Positions 8,691-17,200 of a DNA stretch of 49,934 bases are shown here, piece after piece (the first letter of the stretch is position 1; each line of letters starts with the position of its first letter). Source of the DNA: Candidatus Zixiibacteriota bacterium (GTDB taxonomy: Bacteria > Zixibacteria > MSB-5A5 > WJJR01 > JAJRUJ01); NCBI GenBank assembly GCA_024277855.1, contig JAJRUJ010000084.1:1-49934 (forward strand). The letters are read 5' to 3'. Both the position numbers and the translations under genes were made by a program. The notes beneath the pieces are model-generated. The model did no database searches. It was not told where the DNA came from and saw only the letters and a program-made list of their open reading frames with translations.

Positions 8691-9254
8691 GTGTTGCAGA
8701 AATTGATTCTACTCGGCCCTCCGGGGTCCGGCAAAGGTACACAGGCCAAACGGCTGGCCGAGAAATTCGGCTATTTACACCTGTCGACCGGCGATTTGCT
8801 TCGAGAAGAGGTGAAAAACGGGACCGAACTGGGCGCACAGGCCAAGACGATTATGGAAAAAGGTGACTTGGTTCCCGACGATTTAATCGTGGCGATGATT
8901 AAATCCCGCCTGAGCGCCACCGACGACGGCGTTATTCTCGATGGATTCCCGCGGACCGTCACCCAGGCCGAATCGCTGGACAAAATGCTGGCTGATGCCG
9001 GACAGGGAATTGACCGGGCGTTGCTGGTCGATGTCTCCGACGCCGAAGTCACCACCCGGCTGCTGGGTCGGGCCAGGATCGAAGGGCGGGCCGATGACAC
9101 GCCCGAGGTGATCAGTAACCGGCTTGGGGTATACAAACAACAGACCGAGCCAATCGTAGACTATTATTCCGGTAAGGGTTTGCTGACCAAAGTCAATGGT
9201 GAGCAGGAGATAGAAAAAGTTTTTGCCGACTTGGAGGCGATTGTCGCCGGGTAG
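8691..9254 (+). CDS. adk: Adenylate kinase, short-LID type
   Basis: Adenylate kinase (187 aa) interconverts ATP, AMP and ADP in the cytoplasm. The P-loop GPPGSGKGTQAK is near residue 9, followed by the AMP-binding LHLSTGDLLREEV and DGFPRTVTQAE. The LID region (RARIEGRADDTPEVISNR) is short and lacks the four-cysteine zinc site of long forms. The start is GTG at 8691 after GGGGAGA. Stop and map start are eight bases apart, so the two genes are probably coupled. Confidence 0.96.
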   Translation: MLQKLILLGPPGSGKGTQAKRLAEKFGYLHLSTGDLLREEVKNGTELGAQAKTIMEKGDLVPDDLIVAMIKSRLSATDDGVILDGFPRTVTQAESLDKMLADAGQGIDRALLVDVSDAEVTTRLLGRARIEGRADDTPEVISNRLGVYKQQTEPIVDYYSGKGLLTKVNGEQEIEKVFADLEAIVAG

Positions 9255-9261
9255 GTATAAT

Positions 9262-10017
9262 GTGAGCGGCTGGCAGCTAAAAACGCCGGAAGAGATTGAA
9301 CTCATGCGGGCCGCCGGCCTGATTGTTTTTGGCGCACTGGAGGAAATCGCAAAGATCGTTGCCCCCGGAGTGACGACCGCCGAACTTGACCGTATTGCTG
9401 AAACCTATATCCGTGATTGCGGGGCCGAACCGGCTTTTCTGGGCTATCAAAATTTCCCCGCTTCGGTATGCGTGTCGATTGACGACGAAGTGGTTCATGG
9501 TATTCCGGGAAAACGACGCTTAGCTGAAGGAATGATTGTCTCGTGCGATGTCGGCTCGTTGATCGACGGTTGGTACGGCGATTCGGCGCGGACGATTCCG
9601 GTTGGAGAGATCTCGGCGGAAGATCAGCGCCTGTTGCAGACGACACGCGACGCCTTGTTTAAGGGGATCGATCAGGCCCGGGCCGGCAATCACCTGTTTG
9701 ACATTTCCGCGGCGGTTCAACAGCATGCCGAACAGGCCGGCTACTCGGTAGTTCGCGATTTAGTCGGGCACGGCATCGGTCGAAAAATGCACGAAGAACC
9801 ACAAGTGCCGAATTACGGCAGGGCGGGCGGCGGTCCGGAGTTACTTGAGGGAATGGTGCTGGCAATCGAACCGATGGTCAATGTCGGCACGAACGCCGTG
9901 ACTGTCGACGCTGACCGCTGGACGGTTCGGACGAAAGACGGAGCGAAATCGGCGCACTTTGAACATACCGTGGCGATTACGAAAAATGGACCGGATATTT
10001 TGACGGTCAAGGAATAG
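9262..10017 (+). CDS. map: Methionine aminopeptidase, type I
   Basis: This enzyme (251 aa) removes the initiator methionine from new proteins. The N-terminal [13 protein letters not shown] is typical. Metal ligands are visible in [16 protein letters not shown] (two Asp), in [18 protein letters not shown] (His) and in the later EPMVN and HFEHTVAIT (Glu). The frame is open upstream to 9223, inside adk, but the GTG at 9262 just after the adk stop gives the standard N-terminus, so I chose it. It precedes infA by one base. Confidence 0.96.
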   Translation: MSGWQLKTPEEIELMRAAGLIVFGALEEIAKIVAPGVTTAELDRIAETYIRDCGAEPAFLGYQNFPASVCVSIDDEVVHGIPGKRRLAEGMIVSCDVGSLIDGWYGDSARTIPVGEISAEDQRLLQTTRDALFKGIDQARAGNHLFDISAAVQQHAEQAGYSVVRDLVGHGIGRKMHEEPQVPNYGRAGGGPELLEGMVLAIEPMVNVGTNAVTVDADRWTVRTKDGAKSAHFEHTVAITKNGPDILTVKE

Positions 10018-10018
10018 A

Positions 10019-10237
10019 ATGGCGAAAGAGCAGACAATCACGGTCGAAGGAAAAGTTGTCGAACCATTGCCTAATGCGATGTTCCGAGTCGAGTTGGAGA
10101 ACGGCCATAAAGTCCTGGCCCATGTCTCGGGAAAAATGAGAATGCATTTTATCAAAATTCTGCCCGGCGACCGGGTGACCCTTGAATTGTCGCCGTACGA
10201 TCTCTCGCGCGGGCGAATCGTCTATCGATATAAATAG
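10019..10237 (+). CDS. infA: Translation initiation factor IF-1
   Basis: IF-1 (72 aa) binds the A site of the 30S subunit during initiation. The whole OB-fold sequence is recognisable: [37 protein letters not shown] and [17 protein letters not shown]. Length is exactly that of the family. The ATG lies one base after the map stop, so translation is likely coupled. The gene order map-infA-rpmJ-rpsM is common in bacteria. Confidence 0.98.
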   Translation: MAKEQTITVEGKVVEPLPNAMFRVELENGHKVLAHVSGKMRMHFIKILPGDRVTLELSPYDLSRGRIVYRYK

Positions 10238-10262
10238 GCCGCCGATAATCGAGGTCAGAGTC

Positions 10263-10376
10263 ATGAAAGTAAAATCATCGGTAAAAAAGCGGTGTGACAA
10301 ATGCAAAATCATCCGTCGCCGCGGTGTGGTGCGGGTGATTTGCTCGAATCCGCGGCACAAGCAGCGGCAGGGGTAA
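10263..10376 (+). CDS. rpmJ: 50S ribosomal protein L36, zinc-binding
   Basis: L36 (37 aa) is the smallest ribosomal protein. The sequence [14 protein letters not shown] opens it, and the Cys-Cys-Cys-His zinc site is complete: CDKC near residues 11-14, then Cys 27 and His 32 in CSNPRH. It ends in KQRQG. The frame is open further upstream, but the ATG at 10263 gives the exact family N-terminus. It is a normal member of the operon between infA and rpsM. Confidence 0.97.
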   Translation: MKVKSSVKKRCDKCKIIRRRGVVRVICSNPRHKQRQG

Positions 10377-10395
10377 CCCCGAACCGGGGCGCAGC

Positions 10396-10410
10396 AGGAG
10401 GTGTTTTTTG
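10396..10410 (+). promoter_or_regulatory. Strong ribosome-binding site with TTG start for rpsM
   Basis: A full AGGAGG core at 10396-10401 stands six bases before the TTG at 10408. The strong site explains how this rare start codon can serve a highly expressed protein. Confidence 0.7.
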
Positions 10411-10788
10411 GCGCGTATTGCGGGTGTTGACTTACCCAAAGATAAACGGATTGAAATCGGCCTGACATATATTTTCGGGCTTGGTTTGACGTCCTCGAAA
10501 AAAATTCTCACGGCGACCGGGGTCAACCCGGACACCCGGGTCAATAAGCTGACCGAAGGGGAAGTCCAGTTACTGCGCCATGAGATTGAGGCCCATCATA
10601 AAGTCGAGGGTGATCTGCGCACCGAAATCCAGATGAACATCAAGCGCCTGATCGATATCGGTTCCTATCGCGGACTACGTCACCGCCGGGGCCTCCCGTG
10701 CCACGGCCAGCGGACCAAGACCAACGCGCGTACCCGCAAAGGCCCGCGCGCCTCGATCGGCGGACGTAAGAAAAAGACGAAAAAATAG
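10408..10788 (+). CDS. rpsM: 30S ribosomal protein S13
   Basis: S13 (126 aa) forms the intersubunit bridge in the 30S head and contacts the P-site tRNA. The N-terminus [20 protein letters not shown] and the C-terminal [20 protein letters not shown] are diagnostic. The tail [15 protein letters not shown] is basic, as usual. The start is a TTG at 10408 with a perfect AGGAGG at the right distance. No in-frame ATG exists before the conserved core. Confidence 0.97.
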   Translation: MARIAGVDLPKDKRIEIGLTYIFGLGLTSSKKILTATGVNPDTRVNKLTEGEVQLLRHEIEAHHKVEGDLRTEIQMNIKRLIDIGSYRGLRHRRGLPCHGQRTKTNARTRKGPRASIGGRKKKTKK

Positions 10789-10843
10789 GTGATTTTCTCA
10801 ATCGCCGGGGAACTTACTCCCGGTAAATAAGGAATAACAAGTC

Positions 10844-11236
10844 GTGGCTGATCCGAAGAAAAAACGTGGACGGAAAAAACGGTCCCGGGTAGAGCCTCTG
10901 GGTAAGGTGTTTGTTAAAGCGACATTCAACAACACCATCGTGACCGTCACCGACGCCACCGGCGGGGTTATTTCCTGGGCGTCTGGTGGTCGGGCGGGGT
11001 TTAAAGGCTCCAAAAAAAGCACGCCGTTTGCCGCGCAGCTTTCGGCAAAGGCGGCGGCCAAAGAGGCCATGGAACTCGGGCTGCGTAAGGTGGAAGTCAA
11101 AGTCAAAGGGCCCGGCTCCGGCCGTGAAGCGGCGATCCGTTCACTGGCGGCCGCCGGTCTGGAAGTTATCTCGATTAAGGATGTCACGCCGATCCCGCAT
11201 AACGGCTGCCGCCCGCCGAAAAGGCGACGGGTCTAA
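10844..11236 (+). CDS. rpsK: 30S ribosomal protein S11
   Basis: S11 (130 aa) forms part of the 30S platform and the mRNA exit. The motifs [38 protein letters not shown] and the C-terminal [18 protein letters not shown] are diagnostic. A basic N-terminus ([11 protein letters not shown]) precedes the core. The start is GTG at 10844 with AAGGAA upstream. Its neighbours S13 and S4 are the expected ones. Confidence 0.97.
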   Translation: MADPKKKRGRKKRSRVEPLGKVFVKATFNNTIVTVTDATGGVISWASGGRAGFKGSKKSTPFAAQLSAKAAAKEAMELGLRKVEVKVKGPGSGREAAIRSLAAAGLEVISIKDVTPIPHNGCRPPKRRRV

Positions 11237-11295
11237 GCGGGGCACTGAATGGGCGTTTAAAAAGACAATCGGTAAACGTTACGAGGAATCTGGTT

Positions 11296-11931
11296 ATGGC
11301 GCGTTACACGGAAGCCGTCTGCAAACTTTGTCGGCGGGAGAATGTAAAGTTGTTTTTGAAAGGACGTCGGTGTCTGTCCGACAAATGCGCCATGGAACGC
11401 CGCGCGTATTTCCCCGGCCAGCATGGCCAGAACCAGCAGCGGCGCCGCAAAGTTTCCGAATACGGCATACAGTTGCGTGAGAAACAAAAAGTCCGCCGGA
11501 CTTACGGCCTGCTTGAGCGCCAGTTTTTCCTGTATTATCTCAAGGCGACCAAGATGCGCGGAATCACCGGTGAAAACCTGCTTTCGCTTTTGGAACGGCG
11601 GCTGGACAATGTCGTCTACCGTCTGGGCTTCGCGCCGTCACGCAGCGCCGCTCGCCAGCTTGTCCGGCACCGACACTTTACCGTTAATGGCCGGATCACC
11701 GACATCCCGTCGTACTTGTTGCGGCCCGGTGATACCGTAGTCGTTCGCGAAAAATCCAGAAGTCTCGATATTATTCATTCGGCGCTCAAGGATGCCGGCC
11801 CCGGGTCGGACATCCCCTGGCTACGCCTGGACAAAGCCCGTCTGGAAGGTGAGCTCCTGGAGGCGCCCAAGCGCGCAGACATCCCGACCGTGTGTCAGGA
11901 GCAGTTGATTGTCGAGTTGTATTCGAAGTAA
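11296..11931 (+). CDS. rpsD: 30S ribosomal protein S4, zinc-binding form
   Basis: S4 (211 aa) nucleates 30S assembly. The N-terminal region has four cysteines at residues 9, 12, 26 and 31 (CKLC, then RRCLSDKC), the zinc-knuckle arrangement of the C+ form. The S4 RNA-binding domain is clear in [20 protein letters not shown] and [19 protein letters not shown]. The ATG at 11296 is preceded by GAGGAA. S4 often represses the alpha operon, but no pseudoknot target was assigned here. Confidence 0.97.
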   Translation: MARYTEAVCKLCRRENVKLFLKGRRCLSDKCAMERRAYFPGQHGQNQQRRRKVSEYGIQLREKQKVRRTYGLLERQFFLYYLKATKMRGITGENLLSLLERRLDNVVYRLGFAPSRSAARQLVRHRHFTVNGRITDIPSYLLRPGDTVVVREKSRSLDIIHSALKDAGPGSDIPWLRLDKARLEGELLEAPKRADIPTVCQEQLIVELYSK

Positions 11932-11961
11932 GCCAGGGACCCGGCAGGGAGGCAATAGTCT

Positions 11962-12954
11962 ATGAAGTGGAAAAGCATGACCATGCCAAAGGAAGTGGCC
12001 ACCGACCAGGAATCGGCCACTCCGACGTTCGGCCGTTTCACCGTCGAACCGCTTGAGCGCGGATTCGGCAATACGGTCGGTAATGCGTTGCGGCGTACGT
12101 TGCTCTCGTCAATCCAGGGCGCGGCAGTCACTTCGCTTCGTGTCGATGGCGTACTGCATGAGTTCTCCACCATTCCGGGGGTTCTCGAAGATGTCACGCA
12201 GATCGTGCTCAACATCAAGCGCATTCGTCCCCGGTTGGTCAGTGACGAACCGCAGATTGTGCGCCTCGAGGTTGAAAAGGAAGGCAAATATACCGCCGGT
12301 GATCTGACCTTACCGGGCGGTGAGGTCGAAATCCTCAATCCCGATCAGCACATTCTTGAGTTGACCAAAGATACCAAGCTGCTGATGGAGTTGCGTATTG
12401 CCGCGGGTCGCGGTTATGTTCTCGCCGACCAGAATACCGACCCGGAGGCCCCGTTGGGCACGATCCCGGTCGATTCGCTGTTCTCGCCGGTGGTCAAAGT
12501 CAACTATATTGTCGAAAACACCCGTGTCGGCCAGCGGACTGACTACGATCGGTTGATTCTCGAGATCAATACCGACGGGTCTATTTCACCGGAGGATGCG
12601 CTCTCCTACGCGGCAAAAATCGTCAAAGACCATATGCAGTTGTTTATCACTATTGAGGAAGAATTCGAGTCGGAAAAGGTCGAGGAAATCGACGAGGAAA
12701 CGTTGCGGGTCCGCCAATTGCTCGAAATGCGCGTCGATGAACTCGAACTTTCTGTCCGGTCATCCAATTGCCTGCGTGCGGCCAACATTCAGGAGCTACG
12801 GGACCTGGTGCGCCGATCCGAATCGGAAATGCTCAAATACCGTAATTTCGGCCGCAAGTCCTTAACCGAGCTCAACGCGATCCTGAGCGAACTTGGGCTT
12901 TCCTTCGGGATGGACATCGGCAAGTACGAAGAACCGGTCACCGAGGAAGTTTAA
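11962..12954 (+). CDS. rpoA: DNA-directed RNA polymerase alpha subunit
   Basis: RpoA (330 aa) dimerises to nucleate RNA polymerase assembly and contacts upstream promoter DNA. The N-terminal domain has the signature ERGFGNTVGNALRRTLLSS and GVLHEFSTIPGVLEDVTQI. The C-terminal domain shows ELSVRSSNCLRAANIQELRD and RNFGRKSLTELNAILSELG. Two other in-frame ATGs lie at codons 6 and 8. I keep the first because a GGGAGG element precedes it. Length is normal. Confidence 0.97.
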   Translation: MKWKSMTMPKEVATDQESATPTFGRFTVEPLERGFGNTVGNALRRTLLSSIQGAAVTSLRVDGVLHEFSTIPGVLEDVTQIVLNIKRIRPRLVSDEPQIVRLEVEKEGKYTAGDLTLPGGEVEILNPDQHILELTKDTKLLMELRIAAGRGYVLADQNTDPEAPLGTIPVDSLFSPVVKVNYIVENTRVGQRTDYDRLILEINTDGSISPEDALSYAAKIVKDHMQLFITIEEEFESEKVEEIDEETLRVRQLLEMRVDELELSVRSSNCLRAANIQELRDLVRRSESEMLKYRNFGRKSLTELNAILSELGLSFGMDIGKYEEPVTEEV

Positions 12955-12986
12955 GCGGGAGAGTCCCGGTACGAGGATATTGAAGC

Positions 12987-13424
12987 ATGCGCCACGGACG
13001 TAAAGTAAAGAAAATGGGTCGCACAGCGGCACACCGGAAAGCCATGCTTGCCAACATGGCGACATCGCTGATCTTGCATTCACAGATTAAGACCACTCCG
13101 GTGAAGGCCCGCGCGGTATGCCGGGTGATGGACAAGCTGGTGACGCTGGGCAAGCGCGGGGACCTTCACGCGCGGCGGCAGGCGGCGGCTACTATCCGGG
13201 ACAAGGCCGCTTTGCAGAAACTCTTCGGTGAGATCGCTCCCCAGTTTGCCGATCGCAACGGGGGCTATACACGCACACTCCATCTTGGTTTCCGGCTGGG
13301 TGATGCCGCGCCGATCTCGCTGGTGCAGCTACTTGTCGAAAAGGCGGCCACGGAAGAATCCAAAGGGAAAGACAAAAAGAAAAAGACCAAAGGCAAAGCA
13401 AAGGCCGCGAGTAAAGCCGACTGA
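12987..13424 (+). CDS. rplQ: 50S ribosomal protein L17
   Basis: L17 (145 aa) closes the alpha operon. The N-terminus MRHGRKVKKMGRTAAHRKAM is diagnostic, followed by LILHSQIKTTPVKARAVCRV and the NGGYTRTLHLGFRLGDAAP stretch. The C-terminus is a lysine-rich tail (GKDKKKKTKGKAKAASKAD) about 20 residues long. The stop is followed 69 bases later by an intrinsic terminator, consistent with this being the last gene of the ribosomal transcript. Confidence 0.97.
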   Translation: MRHGRKVKKMGRTAAHRKAMLANMATSLILHSQIKTTPVKARAVCRVMDKLVTLGKRGDLHARRQAAATIRDKAALQKLFGEIAPQFADRNGGYTRTLHLGFRLGDAAPISLVQLLVEKAATEESKGKDKKKKTKGKAKAASKAD

Positions 13425-13493
13425 GATTGATCGTCTGACACCGGAGGCACTCTGCCGAGATGATTTAACATGGTGGATAAAAGCAAGTGACAG

Positions 13494-13520
13494 GGCAACC
13501 CGATGGGTTGCCTTTTTTCT
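13494..13520 (+). terminator. Intrinsic terminator of the ribosomal super-operon
   Basis: A perfect 8-bp stem (GGCAACCC / GGGTTGCC) with a GAT loop is followed directly by six T residues at 13513-13518. It lies between rplQ and the next gene and should end the S10-spc-alpha transcript. Confidence 0.92.
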
Positions 13521-13542
13521 TGGGCCGCATCCTGAATGAAAA

Positions 13543-13920
13543 ATGAACACTAACGGGAAAGATTACCAGACAACCGGCTCGCGCTGGCGGGAGGTCCTGC
13601 TTGGCCTGCTGATCATCGCCGTCGCAATCGCGGTCACCCGCCTTTGGGTCGGCGCCAAAAATGCGCGTCGGGCCGATTCGCTCGCTCTACGGCATAGCGT
13701 CGCTTTGACCCTCACCACGGCCGATCGCTTTAACATTCCCCGCCCGTCCGCTGCCTGGGAACGCCTGTTGGCTGCCCCCGTTGGCCAGAGGATTCCCACC
13801 GGCGCAGCGCATGGATTCGTCGACAGTTTTCTGATCTCTTACCAGGACGGTATCCTCGACTCCGTCGAAACGACCGCTCTTTGCCGAATATTGCAGGGGT
13901 TTAACCCTGAGACGGAGTAA
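13543..13920 (+). CDS. Small single-pass membrane protein, unknown function
   Basis: I do not recognise this 125-residue protein. It has a short polar N-terminus, one hydrophobic segment at about residues 18-37 (WREVLLGLLIIAVAIAVTRLW), then a polar domain of about 85 residues. The orientation is probably N-in with the C-terminal part outside the cytoplasm. The ATG at 13543 follows the terminator of the previous operon, and the stop lies seven bases before deoB, so it probably heads the deoB transcript. No clear Shine-Dalgarno was seen. Codon use looks ordinary, so it is likely a real gene. Confidence 0.65.
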   Translation: MNTNGKDYQTTGSRWREVLLGLLIIAVAIAVTRLWVGAKNARRADSLALRHSVALTLTTADRFNIPRPSAAWERLLAAPVGQRIPTGAAHGFVDSFLISYQDGILDSVETTALCRILQGFNPETE

Positions 13921-13927
13921 GTAAAAA

Positions 13928-15115
13928 ATGCCGGCCGACACGATCCAACGCGTCTTTTTGATTATTCTCGATGCCTGCGGGGTCGGTGAATTACCCGACG
14001 CCGCCGACTACGGCGATGTCGGTTCGAACACCCTCGGCAACACCGCCCGCGTCGTTGGCGGGTTGGATTGCCCCCATCTCGAATCGCTTGGCTTGGGCAA
14101 GGTCACCAAAATCGCCGGGCTGTCGACGGCACAACCGGCACGTGGCGCCTATGGAAAAATGGCTGAACGTTCGGCGGGGAAAGACTCAACTTCCGGACAT
14201 TGGGAACTCGCCGGTCTGATTACTGAACGGCCGTTTCCGACCTACCCGGACGGTTTCCCGGATGACATCATCGCCGAATTTACTCAGCGCACCGGTTACA
14301 AAATCATTGGCAACAAACCTGCCTCCGGCACCGAAATCATCGCCGAACTCGGTGAAGAGCACCTGGCCTCCGGGGCGCTGATTGTTTATACCTCGGCCGA
14401 TTCGGTCTTTCAGATCGCCGCACATATAGATAATGTGCCTCTTGAAGAACAATATCGTATCTGTCAGATAGCCAGAGAGATACTGTGTGGCGTTCATGCC
14501 GTCGGCCGGGTCATTGCCCGGCCTTTTACCGGACAATCCGGCAGTTTCACTCGTACTGCCGACCGACGAGATTTTTCCCTCAAACCAACGGGGACGACAA
14601 TCCTCGATACGCTCATGGCGGCAAAGATTCCAACTATCGGCGTCGGCAAGATCGGCGATCTCTTTGCCGGGGTCGGGTTGAGCGAGAAGATTCACACCAA
14701 GTCCAACGACGACGGAATGCGGCTGACGAGCGAACTTGCCGGGACAGTTGGACACGGTCTGGTGTTTGTTAATCTGGTCGAATTCGATATGCTTTGGGGC
14801 CATCGTAATGATCCACAGGATTTCGCCGCCGCTCTCGAATCGTTTGACCGACAATTAGGCGAATTCCTCCCGTTGATGAGAGCGACCGATCTCCTGCTCA
14901 TCTCCGCCGATCACGGCTGCGACCCGACCACACCCTCGACCGATCACTCCCGCGAATACGTGCCGATCCTCTGCTATTCTCCCGGCCTGCCGGGTGATGT
15001 CAATTTGGGCGTCCGTTCCACTTTCGCCGATACCGCCGCGACAATTGCGGAGGTTTTCAGTGTTCGTTGGACCGGAGCGGGGGAGAGCTTCTATTCTCAA
15101 TTGCGGGGCGAGTGA
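13928..15115 (+). CDS. deoB: Phosphopentomutase
   Basis: DeoB (395 aa) interconverts (deoxy)ribose 1-phosphate and 5-phosphate in nucleoside metabolism and uses two metal ions. The alkaline-phosphatase-superfamily elements are present: LDACGVGELPDAADYGDVGS near residue 15, GNKPASGTEI, YTSADSVFQIAAH, NLVEFDMLWGHR, and ADHGCDPTTPSTDHSREYVP. The GKDT motif that carries the phospho-accepting Thr in E. coli and Bacillus cereus reads GKDS here (Ser 87). The ATG has GGAG nine bases upstream. The last bases overlap the next gene (GTGA). Confidence 0.95.
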   Translation: MPADTIQRVFLIILDACGVGELPDAADYGDVGSNTLGNTARVVGGLDCPHLESLGLGKVTKIAGLSTAQPARGAYGKMAERSAGKDSTSGHWELAGLITERPFPTYPDGFPDDIIAEFTQRTGYKIIGNKPASGTEIIAELGEEHLASGALIVYTSADSVFQIAAHIDNVPLEEQYRICQIAREILCGVHAVGRVIARPFTGQSGSFTRTADRRDFSLKPTGTTILDTLMAAKIPTIGVGKIGDLFAGVGLSEKIHTKSNDDGMRLTSELAGTVGHGLVFVNLVEFDMLWGHRNDPQDFAAALESFDRQLGEFLPLMRATDLLLISADHGCDPTTPSTDHSREYVPILCYSPGLPGDVNLGVRSTFADTAATIAEVFSVRWTGAGESFYSQLRGE

Positions 15116-15627
15116 ATCGTCCGACCATGAAACACCGGCTGGCCAAATGCTGTTCCCCTACTGACGGCGACCCTATCATCGCCTTTCTCAAACAGGGTGA
15201 CGTTGTCTTTTCGGTACACCGCGCCGATTGCGTCAACCTGAGCAAGGTTCCGCCCGAGCGGCTTGTTGCGGTTACCTGGGCTGAAATCAATGCCGCCGCC
15301 GCTCCTGCCGCACCTGTCCTTCCCGATTCGGTATATACCCAGCTTGACGACCACGCATTTGCCGTCCTGCGCCATCATCAGGTCATGGGCGTTGACTATG
15401 CGGCCGTCGTCGCCCGGCAGACCGGGATCAGCCGGGAAGAGGTGTTCACCCTCCATAAAAAATTGCGGGCTTTGGGTCTGCTGGCTCGCGTCGAACCAAA
15501 AATGATCCGGTACCGCAAGGGGATTGTCGACGGCAAATGGATCAAACACCGCAATCATACCTACTATGATCTGACCGAGCAGGGGCGGGCGGCTCTTGCT
15601 CGTTGGGAGTATCAAGGGCCGCAATAA
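15112..15627 (+). CDS. RelA/SpoT RIS-type domain fused to a winged helix
   Basis: This 171-residue protein appears to join two known modules. Residues 10-56 (LAKCCSPTDGDPIIAFL, then FSVHRADCVNL and ERLVAVTW) match the Cys-Cys-His-Cys RIS/zinc-finger region in the C-terminal half of RelA/SpoT, with Cys 13, Cys 14, His 36 and Cys 40. No hydrolase or synthetase domain is present. Residues about 75-171 look like a winged helix, with an HTH-like GISREEVFTLHKKLRALGLL and an end typical of such domains (LTEQGRAALARW). The GTG at 15112 overlaps the deoB stop; an ATG at 15127 is the alternative. Function is unknown. A ligand-sensing regulator is my inference. Confidence 0.75.
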   Translation: MNRPTMKHRLAKCCSPTDGDPIIAFLKQGDVVFSVHRADCVNLSKVPPERLVAVTWAEINAAAAPAAPVLPDSVYTQLDDHAFAVLRHHQVMGVDYAAVVARQTGISREEVFTLHKKLRALGLLARVEPKMIRYRKGIVDGKWIKHRNHTYYDLTEQGRAALARWEYQGPQ

Positions 15628-15698
15628 CTTTGCCGGCGCGGCCGGCGACCGGATTTTCGGTTGTCGGTCCATAACCAAAATCGTATGTTGTGGCAGTT

Positions 15699-15712
15699 CC
15701 GCCGTTTGGCGG
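15699..15712 (+). other. Small hairpin upstream of the lipid A operon
   Basis: CCGCC and GGCGG flank a GTTT loop, followed by CGATTTTC. It lies in the 140-base gap between the winged-helix gene and lpxC-fabZ. It could be a weak terminator or a leader element. No convincing promoter was identified in this gap. Confidence 0.35.
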
Positions 15713-15767
15713 CGATTTTCTATCGAAGTGGTCGGTGCCGAATAGGGAGATAAAAAGGGTACGATAT

Positions 15768-17165
15768 ATGGACAAAAACCAACGGACGATTAGCACCGGA
15801 GCTGAATTTTCCGGAATCGGCCTGCATACCGGGGAACCGTGCACCATCAAATTCCTCCCGGCGCCGACCAATCACGGCATACGTTTCCGGATCACCGTCG
15901 ACGGTGAAACACATGAAATCATCCCCGATATCGATAAAGTTGTCGATGTCAGTCGCGGGACGACTATCTCTGAAAACGGCGTCCAGCTCCACACCGTCGA
16001 GCATGTCCTTGCCGCTATCGCCGGGCTGGAGATCGACAATATCATTTGTGAGGTTGACAACCATGAACCGCCCGTCGGCGACGGGTCGGCCAAGCCATTT
16101 GTCGATGTGCTCCTTAAAGCGGGTATCGAAAAGCAGGACGCGATCAAGAATTATATCGAAATCGATGAGACCGTTGTCTATTCCGAACCGGATCGCAAGG
16201 TCGATATCATCGTGTTACCCTCCGACGCCTTCCGCGTCACCTTCATGGTCGACTATCAAAACCCGGCGCTCGGCACCCAATATACTTCCCTGGTTTCCCT
16301 GGAAGATGAATTCGCCAACGAATTTGCCCCCGCCCGGACGTTTTGTTTTTTGCACGAGGTCGAATTCCTCTATGAACAGGGGCTGATCAAGGGCGGACGG
16401 CTGGGAAACGCGATCATTATCGCTGACCATGGCATGACCCAGGAAGACGTCAACCGGCTCAAAATTATGCTCAATTACCAGGGGGATGTCGAGGTTGGGC
16501 GGACGGGGATTCTCAACGATACCCTGCTCCGTTTCCCCAACGAGCCGGTACGGCACAAAGTTGTCGACCTCATCGGCGACCTGTCTTTATTGGGTGGGCC
16601 GCTGAAGGCGCACGTCCTTGCCGGGCGATCGGGACACAAGGCCAATATCGAGGTCGCCAAAAAAATCCGTGCTCACCTCCAGAAAAAAGAGATCACCCGC
16701 AAATATGTCGGGCCAAAAGGCGGCCGCGGGATCGTCCTCGATGCCCAGGCCATCGAAAAAATCATGCCCCACCGTTACCCGATGTTGTTGATCGACCGCG
16801 TGATCGAACTCGATCCCGGGAAAACCGTCGTTGCGATTAAGAACGTCACGATCAATGAACCGTTTTTCGTCGGCCATTTTCCCGGCCACCCGATCATGCC
16901 CGGTGTCCTTATTGTTGAGGCGATGGCCCAGGCCGGGGGCGTGTTGTTGCTTAATGCCGTCGAAAAACCGGAAACCAAAGTTGTTTATTTCATGGGCATT
17001 GACGGTGTCCGTTTCCGTAAGCCGGTCCTGCCGGGCGATCAGTTACGCTTCGAATTGGAGTTGATCTCATTTCGTCGCTCGATGTGCAAGATGGCGGGCA
17101 AGGCCTTTGTCGACAATCAACTCGTGACCGAGGCCACCCTGATGGCGGCGATTGTCGAAAAATAG
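15768..17165 (+). CDS. lpxC/fabZ: LpxC-FabZ fusion: UDP-acyl-GlcNAc deacetylase / hydroxyacyl-ACP dehydratase
   Basis: This bifunctional protein (465 aa) joins LpxC, the zinc deacetylase that commits UDP-3-O-acyl-GlcNAc to lipid A, to FabZ, the (3R)-hydroxyacyl-ACP dehydratase. The LpxC half (about 1-305) has HTVEH with Glu 78 and zinc ligand His 79, then HKVVDLIGD with His 263, Asp 267 and Asp 271, and GHKANIE with His 290. The FabZ half (about 328-465) has [11 protein letters not shown] and [19 protein letters not shown] with catalytic His 370 and Glu 384. Such fusions are known from Bacteroidetes and relatives. The ATG at 15768 was chosen because it gives the LpxC N-terminus directly; GGGAGATAAAAAGGG lies upstream. 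Confidence 0.96.
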   Translation: MDKNQRTISTGAEFSGIGLHTGEPCTIKFLPAPTNHGIRFRITVDGETHEIIPDIDKVVDVSRGTTISENGVQLHTVEHVLAAIAGLEIDNIICEVDNHEPPVGDGSAKPFVDVLLKAGIEKQDAIKNYIEIDETVVYSEPDRKVDIIVLPSDAFRVTFMVDYQNPALGTQYTSLVSLEDEFANEFAPARTFCFLHEVEFLYEQGLIKGGRLGNAIIIADHGMTQEDVNRLKIMLNYQGDVEVGRTGILNDTLLRFPNEPVRHKVVDLIGDLSLLGGPLKAHVLAGRSGHKANIEVAKKIRAHLQKKEITRKYVGPKGGRGIVLDAQAIEKIMPHRYPMLLIDRVIELDPGKTVVAIKNVTINEPFFVGHFPGHPIMPGVLIVEAMAQAGGVLLLNAVEKPETKVVYFMGIDGVRFRKPVLPGDQLRFELELISFRRSMCKMAGKAFVDNQLVTEATLMAAIVEK

Positions 17166-17200
17166 CCGCCGGGCAAAGCGGATCAAATTGAGAGAGACCA

